This document shows positions 16,140-25,452 of a stretch of 64,000 nucleotides of DNA, piece after piece. The notes beneath the pieces were generated by a model. That model did not search any database, had not been told where the DNA came from, and was given only the letters and a program-made list of their open reading frames with translations. Numbering within the stretch: the first letter of the stretch is position 1; every line of letters starts with the position of its first letter. Position numbers and translations under genes: made by a program. Source of the stretch: Streptomyces spiralis (GTDB lineage Bacteria > Actinomycetota > Actinomycetes > Streptomycetales > Streptomycetaceae); contig NZ_BNBC01000041.1 in NCBI RefSeq assembly GCF_014654675.1, positions 1 through 64,000 on the forward strand, given 5' to 3'.

Positions 16140-17561
16140 TCAGCGGGCGCCGAGTTCGCGAACGGCCTCCGCGAACGCGTCACCACGCTTGTTGTAGTTG
16201 GTGAACATGTCCATGGAGGCGCAGGCCGGGGCCAGCAGCACCGTGTCGCCGGGCCGTGCGAGCCGCCGCGCTTCCTGGACAGCCTGGAGCATCGCCCCAG
16301 TGTCGGTCCGGTCGAGGTCGACGACGGGGACTTCGGGGGCGTGTCGCACGAGGGCGTCACGGATCAGGGCGCGATCGGCGCCGATGAGCACGGCACCGCG
16401 CAGCCGCGGCGCCGACTTCGCGACCAGTTCGTCGAAGGTCGCACCCTTCGCCAGACCACCCGCAATCCATACGATCGACTCATATGCCGCCAACGACGCC
16501 TCGGCCGCGTGGGTGTTGGTGGCCTTGGAGTCGTCGATGTAGGCGACGCCGTCCACGTCCGCCACGTGCGCGATGCGGTGGGCGTCCGGGGTGAAGGACC
16601 GCAGACCGTCCCGGACGGCCTTGGCGGGCACGCCGTAGGCGCGTGCGAGGGCCGCCGCGGCAAGGGCGTTGGCGATGTTGTGCGGGGCGGGCGGGGTGAT
16701 GTCGGAGACCTCGGCGAGCTCCTGGGCGTTGCGCTGCCGGTCCTCGACGAAGGCGCGGTCGACCAGGATGCCGTCCACGACGCCGAGTTGGGACGGTCCC
16801 GGCGCGCCCAGCGTGAACCCGATCGCCCGGCAGCCCTCTTCGACGTCCGCCTCGCGCACCAGGTCCTCGGTGGCCTTGTCGGCGACGTTGTAGACGCAGG
16901 CGACGCGGTTGCCCTCGTAGACGCGGCCCTTGTCGGCGGCGTAGGCCTCCATGGAGCCGTGCCAGTCGAGGTGGTCCGGGGCGAGGTTGAGCACCGCGGC
17001 GGAGTGGGCGCGCAGGGACGGCGCCCAGTGCAGCTGGTAGCTGGAGAGCTCGACGGCCAGGACGTCGTACGTCTCCTCGCCGAGCACGGCGTCCAGCAGC
17101 GAGACGCCGATGTTGCCGACGGCGGCGGTGCGCAGCCCGGCCGCCTTCAGGATCGACGCCAGCATCTGGACGGTCGTGGTCTTGCCGTTGGTGCCCGTCA
17201 CGCACAGCCAGGGCGCGGCGTCGGGGCCACGCAGCCGCCAGGCGAGCTCCACGTCGCCCCAGACCGGCACGCCCGCCTTCTCGGCGGCCTGGAACAGCGG
17301 CTTGCCGGGCTGCCAGCCGGGCGCGGTGACGATCAGCTCGGTGCCCTCGGGCAGGGTGTCGCCGTCCCCGAGGCGCACGGTGACGCCGAGCGCCCGGAGT
17401 TCGGCGGCCTGCGCCCGGGCCCGGTCGTCGTCGCCGTCGTTGACGACGGTGACGTGCGCGCCGAGGCCGTGCAGCACCTTGGCCGCCGGGACGCCGGACA
17501 CACCGAGTCCGGCGACGGTGACGTGCTTGCCCCGGAACTCCGAAGGCACCGATGAGGTCAC
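16140..17561 (-). CDS. murD: UDP-MurNAc-L-Ala:D-Glu ligase MurD
   Basis: 473-residue Mur ligase that adds D-Glu to UDP-MurNAc-L-Ala with ATP. The N-terminal nucleotide-sugar domain begins HVTVAGLGVSGVPAAKVLHG. The ATP loop is CVTGTNGKTTTVQML, and the central domain has LNLAPDHLDWHGSMEAYAADK. C-terminal domain residues include YIDDSKATNTHAAEASL. The GTG at 17561-17559 overlaps the mraY stop as GTGA, the same coupling used elsewhere in the cluster; an in-frame ATG at 17576 is an alternative. Confidence 0.96.
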   Translation of the reverse strand: MTSSVPSEFRGKHVTVAGLGVSGVPAAKVLHGLGAHVTVVNDGDDDRARAQAAELRALGVTVRLGDGDTLPEGTELIVTAPGWQPGKPLFQAAEKAGVPVWGDVELAWRLRGPDAAPWLCVTGTNGKTTTVQMLASILKAAGLRTAAVGNIGVSLLDAVLGEETYDVLAVELSSYQLHWAPSLRAHSAAVLNLAPDHLDWHGSMEAYAADKGRVYEGNRVACVYNVADKATEDLVREADVEEGCRAIGFTLGAPGPSQLGVVDGILVDRAFVEDRQRNAQELAEVSDITPPAPHNIANALAAAALARAYGVPAKAVRDGLRSFTPDAHRIAHVADVDGVAYIDDSKATNTHAAEASLAAYESIVWIAGGLAKGATFDELVAKSAPRLRGAVLIGADRALIRDALVRHAPEVPVVDLDRTDTGAMLQAVQEARRLARPGDTVLLAPACASMDMFTNYNKRGDAFAEAVRELGAR

Positions 17562-18631
17562 TTGTCCGCTGCCCATCCCGCGTAGAAGAGGCCGAGTCCG
17601 ACGATGACACAGATGCCCTGAATGATCCAGAAACGGACCACGACGAGCACTTCGGACCAGCCCTTGAGTTCGAAGTGGTGCTGGAGCGGCGCCATCCGGA
17701 AGACCCGCTTGCCGGTGAGCCGGAAGGAGCCGACCTGGATGACCACCGACATGGTGATCAGCACGAACAGGCCGCCCAGCAGCGCGATCAGCAGCTCGGT
17801 GCGCGAGCAGATCGCGAGGCCGGCGAGGACGCCGCCGAGCGCGAGCGAACCGGTGTCGCCCATGAAGATCTTGGCCGGCGAGGTGTTCCACCACAGGAAG
17901 CCGAGGCAGGCGCCCATCAACGCGGAGGCCACGACCGCGAGGTCGAGTGGATCGCGCACCTCGTAGCAGGCGCCCGGGTTGGTCAGCGTCATGGCGTTGG
18001 CGCAGGACTCCTGGTACTGCCATACGCCGATGAAGGTGTAGGCGCCGAAGACCAGGACGGAGGCGCCGGTGGCCAGACCGTCCAGACCGTCGGTGAGGTT
18101 CACGCCGTTCGACATCGCCAGGATCATGAACAGCGCCCAGACCACGAACAGCACCGGGCCGATCGTCCAGCCGAAGTCGGTGATGAACGACAGCTTGGTG
18201 GAGGCCGGGGTGTTGCCGCGGTTGTCGGAGAACTGCAGCGACAGCACCGCGAAGGCGATGCCGACGATCAGCTGGCCGGCCATCTTCGCCTTGGCGCGCA
18301 GGCCCAGCGAACGACGCTTGACGATCTTGATGTAGTCGTCGAGGAAGCCGACCATGCCCATGCCCACCATCAGGCCGAGCACCAGCAGACCCGAGTACGT
18401 CGGGGGCTTGCCGGTGATCACCTTTGACAGGAAGTAGGCGGCGACCGTGGCCAGGATGAACGCGATGCCGCCCATGGTCGGCGTACCGCGCTTGCTGGCG
18501 TGCTCGCGCGGTCCGTCGTCGCGGATGTACTGACCGTAGCCCTTGCGGGCCAGGAGCTTGATCAGCAGGGGGGTGCCGATCAGGGTCAGGAAGAGGCCGA
18601 TGACGCCCGCGAAGAGGATCTGGTTCATCAT
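17558..18631 (-). CDS. mraY: Phospho-MurNAc-pentapeptide translocase MraY
   Basis: 357-residue polytopic enzyme (about ten membrane segments) that transfers phospho-MurNAc-pentapeptide to undecaprenyl phosphate, making lipid I. The Asp-rich active-site motifs are intact: VGFLDDYIKIVKRRS, NGVNLTDGLDGLA and WWNTSPAKIFMGDTGSLALG, together with the MAPLQHHFELKGWSE loop that binds nucleotide. The ATG at 18631-18629 overlaps the murF stop as ATGA; a second ATG follows directly. Confidence 0.97.
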   Translation of the reverse strand: MMNQILFAGVIGLFLTLIGTPLLIKLLARKGYGQYIRDDGPREHASKRGTPTMGGIAFILATVAAYFLSKVITGKPPTYSGLLVLGLMVGMGMVGFLDDYIKIVKRRSLGLRAKAKMAGQLIVGIAFAVLSLQFSDNRGNTPASTKLSFITDFGWTIGPVLFVVWALFMILAMSNGVNLTDGLDGLATGASVLVFGAYTFIGVWQYQESCANAMTLTNPGACYEVRDPLDLAVVASALMGACLGFLWWNTSPAKIFMGDTGSLALGGVLAGLAICSRTELLIALLGGLFVLITMSVVIQVGSFRLTGKRVFRMAPLQHHFELKGWSEVLVVVRFWIIQGICVIVGLGLFYAGWAADK

Positions 18632-20043
18632 CGGGCGGCGACCTCACCCTCGGTCCCGGCCTGGAGGAGCGCCTCGGCGATGCCCTCCAGACCGACCGAA
18701 CGGGACGCCTTCACGAGCACCACGTCCCCCGGGCGCAACTCGCTGCGCAACAGGTCGATCGCCGCCTGTGCGTCGGACACGTGCACCGACTCCTCACCCC
18801 ACGAACCCTCGTTGTATGCGCCCAGTTGCAGCCAGGACGCTTCCCTGCCCCCGACCGCGACGAGCTTGCTGACGTTGAGCCGGACGGCGAGCCGTCCGAC
18901 CGCGTCGTGCTCGGCGAGCGCCTCGTCCCCGAGCTCGGCCATCTTGCCGAGCACCGCCCAGGTCCGCCGTCCGCGGCCCATGGCCACCAGCGCACGCAGC
19001 GCGGCCCGCATGGACTCGGGGTTGGCGTTGTAGGCGTCGTTGACGATGGTCACGCCGTCCGGGCGCTCGGTGACCTCCATGCGCCAGCGGGAGAGGGAGC
19101 CCGCCTCGGAGAGCGCGATGGCGATCTCTTCCGCGGACATGCCCAGCTCATGGGCGACGGCGGCCGCGGCGAGCGCGTTCGACACGTGGTGCTCACCGTA
19201 CAGGCGCATGGTCACATCGGCTGCACCGGAGGGTGTGTGAAGCCTGAAAGCGGGCTGTCCGCTGTCCGTGAGTCTCACGTTCTCGGCGCGTACGTCCGCT
19301 TCGCCGGACTCTCCGAAAAGGACCACCTTCGCCTTCGTACGGGAGGCCATGGCCTTCACCAGCGGGTCGTCGGCGTTGAGGATCGCGGCGCCGCCCTCCT
19401 CTGCCGGGGGCAGGCTCTCCACCAGTTCGCCCTTCGCCTGGGCGATCTGCTCCCGGCCGCCGAACTCGCCGATGTGGGCGGTGCCGACGTTGAGCACGAG
19501 GCCGACCTTGGGCGGGGTCAGCTCGGTGAGGTAGCGGATGTGGCCGATGCCGCGGGCGCCCATCTCCAGCACGAGGAACCTGGTCTCCTCGGTGGCGCTC
19601 AGGGCGGTCAGCGGCAGCCCGATCTCGTTGTTGAGCGAGCCGGGTGTGAACACGGTCGGCGCCTGGCGCTGGAGCACCTGGGCGATCAGGTCCTTGGTGC
19701 TGGTCTTGCCGGCGGAGCCGGTCAGCGCCACGAGGGTCGCGCCGAGCCGGGTCACGACATGGCGGGCGAGGGCGCCGAGGGCGTTCTGGACGTCCTCGAC
19801 GACGATCGCGGGCACGCCGACGGGGCGGGAGGCCAGTACGGCGACCGCGCCCGCCCCGACGACGTCCTGCGCGAAGTCGTGGCCGTCCACCCGCTCGCCG
19901 ACGAAGGCGACGAAGAGGCTGCCGGGGACCACCTCGCGGGAGTCCCGGACGACGGGTCCGGTGACCTGGACGGACGGATCCGGTATGTCGTGCGTCTGCC
20001 CGCCGACGACTGCTGCGATCTCGGCGAGGGAGAGGGCGATCAC
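18628..20043 (-). CDS. murF: UDP-MurNAc-tripeptide:D-Ala-D-Ala ligase MurF
   Basis: 471-residue Mur ligase that adds D-Ala-D-Ala, completing the UDP-MurNAc-pentapeptide. The N-terminal domain has VTGPVVRDSREVVPGSLFVA, the ATP loop is ALTGSAGKTSTKDLIAQVL, and the central domain has RFLVLEMGARGIGHIRYL and GTAHIGEFGGREQIAQAKGE. The C-terminal domain has IVNDAYNANPESMRAALRAL. The start is GTG 20043-20041 with AGGG upstream. It lies 28 bp downstream of murE. Confidence 0.96.
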   Translation of the reverse strand: MIALSLAEIAAVVGGQTHDIPDPSVQVTGPVVRDSREVVPGSLFVAFVGERVDGHDFAQDVVGAGAVAVLASRPVGVPAIVVEDVQNALGALARHVVTRLGATLVALTGSAGKTSTKDLIAQVLQRQAPTVFTPGSLNNEIGLPLTALSATEETRFLVLEMGARGIGHIRYLTELTPPKVGLVLNVGTAHIGEFGGREQIAQAKGELVESLPPAEEGGAAILNADDPLVKAMASRTKAKVVLFGESGEADVRAENVRLTDSGQPAFRLHTPSGAADVTMRLYGEHHVSNALAAAAVAHELGMSAEEIAIALSEAGSLSRWRMEVTERPDGVTIVNDAYNANPESMRAALRALVAMGRGRRTWAVLGKMAELGDEALAEHDAVGRLAVRLNVSKLVAVGGREASWLQLGAYNEGSWGEESVHVSDAQAAIDLLRSELRPGDVVLVKASRSVGLEGIAEALLQAGTEGEVAAR

Positions 20044-20071
20044 AAGTTCATCCCCTGGGTCTTCTGGATTT

Positions 20072-21592
20072 TCATCCCTGGGTCTTCCGGATTGCTTCGT
20101 GCAGCACCTGGCGGTCGTCGAAGGGACGGACCACCCCGGCGATGTCCTGGCCCTGCTCGTGACCCTTGCCCGCGACCAGCACGGTGTCCCCGGCCTGCGC
20201 GCGGCCCACGGCGGCGGCGATCGCGGCGCCCCGGTCCTCGAACAGGAGCACCTCGCCGCGCTCGTGCGCGGGCACCGAGGCGGCGCCCTGGAGCATGGTG
20301 GCGAGGATCGCGAGCGGGTCCTCGGAGCGGGGGTTGTCGGAGGTCAGCACGGCGGTGTCGGCGAGCCGGGCCGCGGCGGCGCCCATCGGGGCGCGTTTGG
20401 TGCGGTCGCGGTCGCCGCCGCAGCCGAGCACCACGTGCAGCCGGCCCTTGGTGACCTTGCGCAGCGCCTTGAGGACCGACTCGACGGCGTCCGTCTTGTG
20501 CGCGTAGTCGACGACCGCGAGGTACGGCTGCCCGGCGTCGACGCGCTCCAGCCGGCCGGGCACGCCCGGTACGGCGGCCACGCCGTCGGCGGCGGCCTGC
20601 GCGTCGAGGCCGGCGGCGGCCAGGGCGACGACGGCGGCGAGGGTGTTGGCCACGTTGAACGGGCCGGGCAGCGGCGACCTGGCGGTGATCCGCTGTCCCT
20701 CGGGGCCGATCACGGTGAACGTGGAGTCCATCGGGCCCACCTGGACGTCCTCGGCGCGCCAGTCGGCGTCGGGGTCGCCCTCGGCGGAGAAGGTGACCAC
20801 CGGGACGGTGGCCTCCTTGGCGAGCCGGCGGCCGTACTCGTCGTCGTGGTTGATCACCCCGAGCCTGCTGCGCCGCGGCGTGAACAGCTGCGCCTTGGCC
20901 CGGAAGTAGTCCTCCATGTCGGAGTGGAACTCCATGTGCTCCGGGCTGAGGTTGGTGAAGACGGCGATGTCGAAGACGCAGCCGTCCACCCGGCCGAGCA
21001 CCAGGGCGTGGCTGGAGACCTCCATGGCGACCGCCTCGACACCGCGCTCGCGCATGACCGCGAAGAGTGCCTGGAGGTCGGTCGCCTCGGGGGTGGTGCG
21101 CTCGGACTTGATGCGCTCCTCGCCGATGCGCATCTCGACCGTGCCGATCAACCCGGTGGACCTCGCGGTCTTCAGGCCGCCCTCGACCAGGTAGGCCGTG
21201 GTGGTCTTGCCGGAGGTGCCGGTGATGCCGATCTGGAGCAGGTCGCTGCCGGGGCGGCCGTAGATCGTGGCGGCCAGCTCGCCCATCCGCCCGCGCGGGT
21301 CGTCGACCACGAGGACCGGCAGCCCGGTCGCGGCGGCGCGCTCGGCGCCGGACGGGTCGGTGAGCACGGCGACGGCGCCGAGGCTCGCCGCCTGGGCGAC
21401 GAAGTCGGCGCCGTGGGCCCGGGCTCCGGGCAGCGCGGCGTACAGGTCGCCGGGGCGCACGGCACGCGAGTCATGGGTGATGCCCGTGACCTCGGCGGCG
21501 CCGTCCGGCTGCGCGGCACCCAGCTGATCGGCGAGCTCCGCGAGGGGTGCGGCGGAGACCTGAACCGGTCGCGGCGGCCCCGGGTATGTCAC
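20072..21592 (-). CDS. murE: UDP-MurNAc-L-Ala-D-Glu:diaminopimelate ligase MurE
   Basis: Mur ligase adding diaminopimelate (LL-DAP is expected in Streptomyces). The N-terminal EVTGITHDSRAVRPGDLYAA is clear, the ATP loop is GITGTSGKTTTAYLVEGGL, and FTNLSPEHMEFHSDMEDYF belongs to the central domain. DNPRSEDPLAILATML is the conserved amino-acid-recognition region. The GTG at 21592 (506 aa, AGAAGGG upstream) gives the usual family length. An in-frame GTG at 21727 would add 45 residues, but that stretch is Pro/His-rich and has visibly weaker third-position G/C bias, so it looks less like coding sequence. Confidence 0.93.
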   Translation of the reverse strand: MTYPGPPRPVQVSAAPLAELADQLGAAQPDGAAEVTGITHDSRAVRPGDLYAALPGARAHGADFVAQAASLGAVAVLTDPSGAERAAATGLPVLVVDDPRGRMGELAATIYGRPGSDLLQIGITGTSGKTTTAYLVEGGLKTARSTGLIGTVEMRIGEERIKSERTTPEATDLQALFAVMRERGVEAVAMEVSSHALVLGRVDGCVFDIAVFTNLSPEHMEFHSDMEDYFRAKAQLFTPRRSRLGVINHDDEYGRRLAKEATVPVVTFSAEGDPDADWRAEDVQVGPMDSTFTVIGPEGQRITARSPLPGPFNVANTLAAVVALAAAGLDAQAAADGVAAVPGVPGRLERVDAGQPYLAVVDYAHKTDAVESVLKALRKVTKGRLHVVLGCGGDRDRTKRAPMGAAAARLADTAVLTSDNPRSEDPLAILATMLQGAASVPAHERGEVLLFEDRGAAIAAAVGRAQAGDTVLVAGKGHEQGQDIAGVVRPFDDRQVLHEAIRKTQG

Positions 21593-21894
21593 GGAAGCGC
21601 CCTTCTGGCTGGTTTGGGACTGATCAGGGTGTGGCACGGCCGTGAGCGTACCGGGCGCAGCGGCCTGCGGGCGAAGTGAGGGCCGGGGCGGGTGGTGGTT
21701 CCCGGGATCCGGGGTGATCGTTGTCACGCGCTGTGTCCTGGTGGTTCTGTTCCGGTGGTACGGGTCGTGCGGGGCTTTGGGTCCTATGGGTCTTGTGGGG
21801 CGCAAGGATCGCACGGGCGGTCGTACGGGGGCGGTCGTACGGGTCCCGTACGACCGCGGAGCTGCCGGGTGGGGCGCTCAGGCTCGGGCGGATG
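21593..21894 (-). other. 302-bp gap between ftsI and murE with a large hairpin
   Basis: Seen: GCGGTCGTACGGG at 21831-21843 and its exact complement at 21845-21857, a 13-bp stem with almost no loop, plus a direct copy of the same 13-mer at 21817-21829. The rest is G/T-rich on the plus strand. This is the longest gap inside the dcw block before ftsZ, so it may hold a transcription attenuator or a promoter for murE onward; neither is proven. Confidence 0.5.
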
Positions 21895-23886
21895 TCACGG
21901 CTTGAAGTCGACGGGCAGGTTCGCGGGCCGTGCCCCGGTCGGCGGGACCTGGAGCGTCTTCAGCGCGAACTCCATGACCTGCTTGTAGATCGGGCCGCAG
22001 ATCTGGCCGCCGAAGTAGCTGCCCTTCGTGGCGTTCTGGATCGCGCAGTAGACGGTGACGCGGGGGTTGTCGGCGGGCGCGAACCCGGCGAAGGAGGAGG
22101 TGTAGCCGCGGTATCTGCCGGTGGCCGGATCCACGCGGTTGGCGGTGCCCGTCTTGCCCGCCACGCGGTAGCCGGGGATGCGCGCCTTCAGGCCGGTGCC
22201 CTGTTCGTCGTCCACGACGGACTCCAGCATCTGGGCCACTTGCCTGGCCGTCTTCGCGCTCACGACCCGGCTCTTCGCGGGCTTGGGGGCGGGCGTGAAG
22301 CGGCCCTCGGCGTCCTTGGTGCCGCGCACCAGGGACGGCTCGATCCGGACCCCTCCGTTGGCGATCGTCGAGTAGATGGACGCGGCCTGCAGGGCGTTGA
22401 TGGAGAAGCCCTGGCCGAACGGGATCGTGTACTGCTGCGAGGTGGACCACTTGTCGGCGGGGGCGAGGATGCCCTTGGTCTCGCCGGGGAAGCCGATGCC
22501 GGTGTAGCTGCCGATGCCGAACTTGCGCAGGTACGAGTAGAGCACCTTGTTGGCCTCGGGCTGTGTCTTGCCGAGCTGGCCGGTGGCCAGGATGGTGCCG
22601 ATGTTGCTGGACTTGGCGAGCACGCCGTTGAGCGTGAGGTACCAGGTGTCGTGGTCGACGTCGTCCTGGAAGAGCCGGTCGCCGCGGTGCAGCCGGTTGG
22701 GCACGACGACGTGGGTGAGCGGCGTGGCCGCGTGCTCCTCCAGTACGGCGGCCATCGACATGACCTTGGCGGTGGAGCCGGGCTCGTAGGCGTCCTGGAC
22801 CGCGGCGTTGCCCAGCGCGGCCGGGTCGGCGTGGGCCAGGTCGTTGGGGTCGAAGCCCGGGGAGTCGGCCATGGCGAGGATCTCGCCGGTCCGGGTGTCC
22901 TGCACGATCACGTAACCGCGGTCCGCCTGGGACTTGCGCACCTGCTCGGTGATGGCGTTCTGGGCGGCCCACTGGATGTCCCGGTCGATGGTGAGCTCGA
23001 CGTCGGCGCCGGGTACCGCGGGTGTCTCGTCGGAACCCGCGGTGGGCACCTCCCGGCCGCCCGACTGGGCGTAGCGGACCTTGCCGGGCTTGCCGGACAG
23101 CTGCTGCTCCAGCTGCTGCTCGATGCCGCCGCCGCCCTTGCCGTCGGCGTTGACCCAGCCCAGTATCCCGGCCGCCAGGTCGCCGCCCGGGTACACGCGC
23201 TTGCTGCTGGGCGAGGAGAAGACCCCGGCGAGGACGTTGACGGTGGTCCTGTCGGCCTGGCCCTTCTTGGTGAGGGCGGCCTTCAGGTCCTTGATCTGCT
23301 TCCAGACCTGCGGGGTCTGCCGGCGCGCGAGCAGCACGTACCGGGTGTTCTGCGTCCTGAGTTTCCTGGCGAGCTGCGCCTGGTCCTGGCCGAGGATCGG
23401 GGCGAGCAGCGCGGCGGCCCGTTCGGGGCCGTCGCCGATCTTCAGCTGCTCGCGCGTGAACATGGTGGGGTCGGCCGTGATGTCCTCGGCGTCCACGCTG
23501 GCCGCCAGGGCCACGCCGTTGCGGTCGGTGATGCCGCCCCGCTCGGCGGCGATGGTGTGGACGACGTAGCGGTTCTCGTCGGCCTTGGCGGCGTAGGCGC
23601 TGGCGTCGACGGCCTGCACCTGGAGCAGCCGGAGGACGAAGACGAGCATCACCAGGGTCAGCGTGAGGGCGACCATGCGCAGCCGTGGCCGGGGACTGCC
23701 CAGGCGCAGGACGCGCACGGGCGGGGGCCGCCAGGTGGAGTTCGGGCGGCGGGCCGGGCGGCTGCCGGGGCCGGTGCGCGGGCGGCCGCTGCCGCTGCCG
23801 CTGCCGGGGCGGGCGGGCCGGGCGGGGCCGGGCACACGGCGGCGCGGCGGTTGCCTTTCTCCAGAAGTGTCTGGCACTTCCGTCAC
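21895..23886 (-). CDS. ftsI: Septal penicillin-binding protein FtsI (class B)
   Basis: 663-residue class B transpeptidase that cross-links septal peptidoglycan with FtsW. A 70-residue basic Pro/Arg/Gly-rich cytoplasmic tail precedes one membrane segment (LTLTLVMLVFVLRLLQV). The pedestal domain follows (ERGGITDRNGVALAASV). Transpeptidase motifs are S371-T-A-K374 in YEPGSTAKVMS, SSN in LAKSSNIGTIL, and KTG in RVAGKTGTANRV. The start is GTG 23886-23884, overlapping the ftsL stop as GTGA. Confidence 0.96.
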   Translation of the reverse strand: MTEVPDTSGERQPPRRRVPGPARPARPGSGSGSGRPRTGPGSRPARRPNSTWRPPPVRVLRLGSPRPRLRMVALTLTLVMLVFVLRLLQVQAVDASAYAAKADENRYVVHTIAAERGGITDRNGVALAASVDAEDITADPTMFTREQLKIGDGPERAAALLAPILGQDQAQLARKLRTQNTRYVLLARRQTPQVWKQIKDLKAALTKKGQADRTTVNVLAGVFSSPSSKRVYPGGDLAAGILGWVNADGKGGGGIEQQLEQQLSGKPGKVRYAQSGGREVPTAGSDETPAVPGADVELTIDRDIQWAAQNAITEQVRKSQADRGYVIVQDTRTGEILAMADSPGFDPNDLAHADPAALGNAAVQDAYEPGSTAKVMSMAAVLEEHAATPLTHVVVPNRLHRGDRLFQDDVDHDTWYLTLNGVLAKSSNIGTILATGQLGKTQPEANKVLYSYLRKFGIGSYTGIGFPGETKGILAPADKWSTSQQYTIPFGQGFSINALQAASIYSTIANGGVRIEPSLVRGTKDAEGRFTPAPKPAKSRVVSAKTARQVAQMLESVVDDEQGTGLKARIPGYRVAGKTGTANRVDPATGRYRGYTSSFAGFAPADNPRVTVYCAIQNATKGSYFGGQICGPIYKQVMEFALKTLQVPPTGARPANLPVDFKP

Positions 23887-24467
23887 CTGCCGGGGGTCGG
23901 GGTCGTGGCGGGCTGGGGGGCGGTCGAGTCGGACGGGCCGGCGACCGGGGCGCTCTGCGGCAGCGTGGGCGACGGCACGGTCTGCCCGGCGGCCGGGAGG
24001 AGGCCGTCCGTGGGGGACGGCACGAACGGTGTGGTGGGGAGGGCCTCGGGCGGCAGGACGGAGACCGGCTCGTCCTGGAGGGAGGACCGCTCGGCCGGGG
24101 CGGCGGGGGCGGCGGAGGGGACGCCCTTCACGGTGCCGCCGGGCTCGAGGAAGGCGGGATCACCGCCGGGCACCATGCCGAGTTCACGGGCGCGGCGCTG
24201 GAGGGCGTCGGGGGCGGAGTAGGAGTCGATGTCCCGCTGCAGGGCCTGTTCCTCGTCGGTGAGGTTCTTGGTGTCCTTCTGCAGGTCGTCCAGCTGGAAC
24301 GCGCCCTCGCTGAGCGCGGAGTTCAGCACCAGGAGCCCGATGAGGCCGCCGCCCAGGAGCAGCACGACGAGGAGGACGAAGGGCGTGCGGGCGGCCTGCC
24401 GGCCACCCTCCGGGAGAAGCCTCGCCAGCCGGGCGGCGCGGCCCCTCAGTTCGGGTTTCCTGCTCAA
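23883..24467 (-). CDS. ftsL: FtsL-like septum-formation protein
   Basis: 194-residue bitopic protein in the ftsL position between rsmH and ftsI. It has a basic cytoplasmic stretch (residues 1-27), a membrane segment (PFVLLVVLLLGGGLIGLLVL) and then a coiled coil with DLQKDTKNLTDEEQALQRD, the DivIC/FtsL-like signature. The C-terminal 90 residues are Pro/Ala/Ser-rich. No ATG exists nearby; TTG at 24467-24465 with AAGGGGGA upstream is the best start. FtsL and its partners activate FtsW/FtsI. Sequence alone does not separate FtsL from DivIC families; position decides. Confidence 0.85.
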   Translation of the reverse strand: MSRKPELRGRAARLARLLPEGGRQAARTPFVLLVVLLLGGGLIGLLVLNSALSEGAFQLDDLQKDTKNLTDEEQALQRDIDSYSAPDALQRRARELGMVPGGDPAFLEPGGTVKGVPSAAPAAPAERSSLQDEPVSVLPPEALPTTPFVPSPTDGLLPAAGQTVPSPTLPQSAPVAGPSDSTAPQPATTPTPGR

Positions 24468-24495
24468 CTGTCCCCCTTCGCATGCCTCACGCCCG

Positions 24496-25452
24496 TCATT
24501 CGACGGACTCCCTGATGCGCTCGGCCCCGCGCAGCCGGGCCGGTGCCGCCCGCCGGTTCTCGGCGATCTCTTCCTCGGTGGGAAGTTCGGCACCGCGCGT
24601 GAGCAGCTTGAGCCGGGGCTGGTAGCGCTCGGGGACGACGGGCAGGCCGGGGGGCGCGGTGGAGGCGGCGCCGGCCGCGAACACCTGCTTGACCAGACGG
24701 TCTTCGAGCGAGTGGTACGACAGTACGGCGATCCGGCCGCCCAGGCCGAGCGCCTGCACCGCGGCCGGGATCGCCCGCTCCAGCACGGCGAGTTCGCCGT
24801 TGACCTCGATGCGCAGCGCCTGGAAGGTGCGCTTGGCCGGGTTGCCGCCGGTGCGCTTGGCGGCCTGCGGCAGCGCATCGCGGATCAGCTCCACCAGCCG
24901 GGCGCTGGTGGTGAACGGCTCCTTCTCGCGTTCGCGCACGATCGCGGCCACGATCCGCTTGGCCTGCTTCTCCTCGCCGTACGCCCGCAGGATGCGCACC
25001 AGTTCGCCGGGCGCGTAGGTGTTGAGGACCTCGGCGGCGCTGATACCGGTGGACTGGTCCATGCGCATGTCCAGGGGCGCGTCCTGGGCGTAGGCGAAGC
25101 CGCGGTCGGCCTCGTCGAGCTGCATGGAGGAGACGCCGAGGTCGAACAGGACGCCCTGGACGCGCGGGATGCCCAGTCGCTGCAGCACCTCGGGCAGCTC
25201 GTCGTAGACGGCGTGCACCAGGGTGGCCCGGTCGCCGAACGGGGCGAGGCGCTCGCCGGCGTGGCGCAGTGCCTCCTTGTCGCGGTCCAGGGCGACGAGC
25301 CGGGCCTCGGGGAACCGGGTGAGCAGCGCCTCGCTGTGCCCGCCGAGGCCGAGGGTGCAGTCGACGGCCACCGCTCCCGGCCGCTCCAGGGCGGGTGCCA
25401 GCAGATCCAGGCACCGCTGGAGCATCACGGGGACGTGTCGGCTGTTGCTCAA
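24496..25452 (-). CDS. rsmH: 16S rRNA (cytosine-1402-N4)-methyltransferase RsmH
   Basis: 318-residue RsmH (MraW), which methylates N4 of C1402 in 16S rRNA using SAM. The SAM site is VAVDCTLGLGGHSEALL; FDLGVSSMQLDEADRGFAY, PAKRTFQALRIEVNGEL and VLSYHSLEDRLVKQ are family signatures. The start is TTG at 25452-25450, preceded by GAGAGGG. It is the first gene of the leftward dcw block. mraZ, which often precedes it in other bacteria, is absent here; the next gene is divergent. Confidence 0.96.
   Translation of the reverse strand: MSNSRHVPVMLQRCLDLLAPALERPGAVAVDCTLGLGGHSEALLTRFPEARLVALDRDKEALRHAGERLAPFGDRATLVHAVYDELPEVLQRLGIPRVQGVLFDLGVSSMQLDEADRGFAYAQDAPLDMRMDQSTGISAAEVLNTYAPGELVRILRAYGEEKQAKRIVAAIVREREKEPFTTSARLVELIRDALPQAAKRTGGNPAKRTFQALRIEVNGELAVLERAIPAAVQALGLGGRIAVLSYHSLEDRLVKQVFAAGAASTAPPGLPVVPERYQPRLKLLTRGAELPTEEEIAENRRAAPARLRGAERIRESVE

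Noticed and set aside
21593..21727. MurE N-terminal extension from GTG 21727
   Set aside because: Third-position G/C is visibly weaker, composition is Pro/His-rich and the shorter start gives normal length; kept only as an alternative.
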